NCBI GenBank assembly: GCA_905214525.1
Contig: CAJMMN010000013.1
Span: 1 to 60,076 of the forward strand
Length of the DNA stretch: 60,076 bases
Source: an uncultured bacterium
GTDB lineage: Bacteria; Actinomycetota; Coriobacteriia; Coriobacteriales; Coriobacteriaceae
Direction: 5' to 3'
The notes under the pieces are model-generated. The model saw only the letters and a list, made by a program, of their open reading frames with translations. It ran no database searches and was not told the origin of the DNA. The position numbers and the translations under genes were made by a program. Below, piece by piece: positions 59,889 to 60,076 of the stretch; positions within the stretch are counted from its first letter, which is position 1; each line of letters begins with the position of its first letter.

Positions 59889-59963
59889 CAAACAGGCCTG
59901 TGGCCTGTTTGTAGCGGAGCGTGGCGAGGGCGCCACGCGCCCGAAGCCCGGGGCTTCGCGAAG
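59889..59963. repeat. Three adjacent palindromes
   Basis: CAAACAGGCC/GGCCTGTTTG (59889-59911), GCGTGGCG/CGCCACGC (59919-59938) and GAAGCCC/GGGCTTC (59943-59957), ending in CTTCGCGAAG. They fill the space between the two tRNA-end copies; no gene is present. Confidence 0.7.
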
Positions 59964-59972
59964 CGAAGGCCC

Positions 59973-60022
59973 TTCGAGTCTCGCCTCGAGCACCATACAT
60001 GCAAGCGAGTGTTCAAGGGGGT
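59973..60022 (+). repeat. tRNA 3'-end repeat, copy 2
   Basis: Second copy of the tRNA-Leu end. The T stem is no longer paired, so it is not a tRNA. It ends where the terminal inverted repeat begins. Confidence 0.85.
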
Positions 60023-60076
60023 CGGTTGATTTTCAATCTCAACGCAACAGCCTGAACGGACCCCGCGTTTCCGCAG
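60023..60076. repeat. Terminal inverted repeat, right copy
   Basis: Exact reverse complement of bases 2-55. It starts one base after the second tRNA-end copy. Confidence 0.9.

Noticed and set aside
59973..60022. A second tRNA gene
   Set aside because: Only the 3' end is copied; the T stem is unpaired and no acceptor or anticodon arm lies upstream.
59832..60076. A short coding gene after tRNA-Leu
   Set aside because: The open frames there run through palindromes and the tRNA-end copy and have no ribosome site.

Overview
The window is GC-rich, densely coded bacterial DNA, most likely from a gut Coriobacteriia (Collinsella or a close relative). This is inferred from codon use, the gene repertoire (DUF3516 helicase, single-chain PurL, AzlCD, DUF1700/PadR cluster) and the many palindromic intergenic repeats. 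It carries about 45 protein genes and one tRNA-Leu. I see no rRNA, CRISPR array, insertion sequence or recognisable prophage genes. Its two ends are a perfect 54-bp inverted repeat of each other, so it may be a whole contig that stopped in a repeat, or a segment bounded by inverted repeats.

Layout. 0.1-3.2 kb: HIRAN protein, tiny charged protein, metallophosphoesterase and a DUF2130 coiled-coil protein with a nuclease-like core. 3.2-8.1 kb (minus): DUF3516 Ski2-like helicase, TrmB and a second methyltransferase. 8.3-12.8 kb (plus): membrane-bound HTH regulator with a DUF4097 protein, then bacterial Elp3 with a spermidine-synthase-like methyltransferase. 12.9-18.5 kb (minus): a three-gene operon of TerB-N/TerB-C protein, BrxD-like DUF2791 ATPase and Lhr-like helicase. 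This is the best candidate for a poorly described defence or DNA-processing system. 18.5-22.6 kb (minus): DUF554 membrane protein and a five-gene operon of mostly exported proteins of unknown function. 22.9-26.6 kb (plus): FAD lactate/glycolate dehydrogenase with EtfB and a ferredoxin-EtfA, resembling electron-bifurcating lactate dehydrogenase; etfA has a frameshift near its end.

26.6-40.2 kb holds housekeeping and transport genes: HD protein, AzlCD, KdgT, a membrane diguanylate cyclase, a DMT exporter, PurL, a CPA2 antiporter, an SDR reductase and homoserine dehydrogenase. 40.5-45.7 kb is a complete livJHMGF branched-chain amino acid ABC operon preceded by a decayed livJ copy. 45.7-47.7 kb is repeat-rich and holds a PadR/DUF1700 operon followed by the remnant of a DUF4097 gene. 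47.7-60 kb: CutC, a GalT/HIT-like protein, a bile-acid-family symporter, a RecJ-helicase fusion, Rel, an MBL-fold hydrolase, class II aldolase, a transglutaminase-like protein and tRNA-Leu(CAA), whose 3' end is duplicated about 180 bp downstream.

Amino acid handling recurs (AzlCD export, Liv import, homoserine dehydrogenase, Rel), and genome maintenance recurs (RecJ fusion, two large helicases, DUF2130, HIRAN). A striking feature is the number of different long hairpins between genes. At least two belong to families with more than one copy here. No REP-type transposase is visible in the window.
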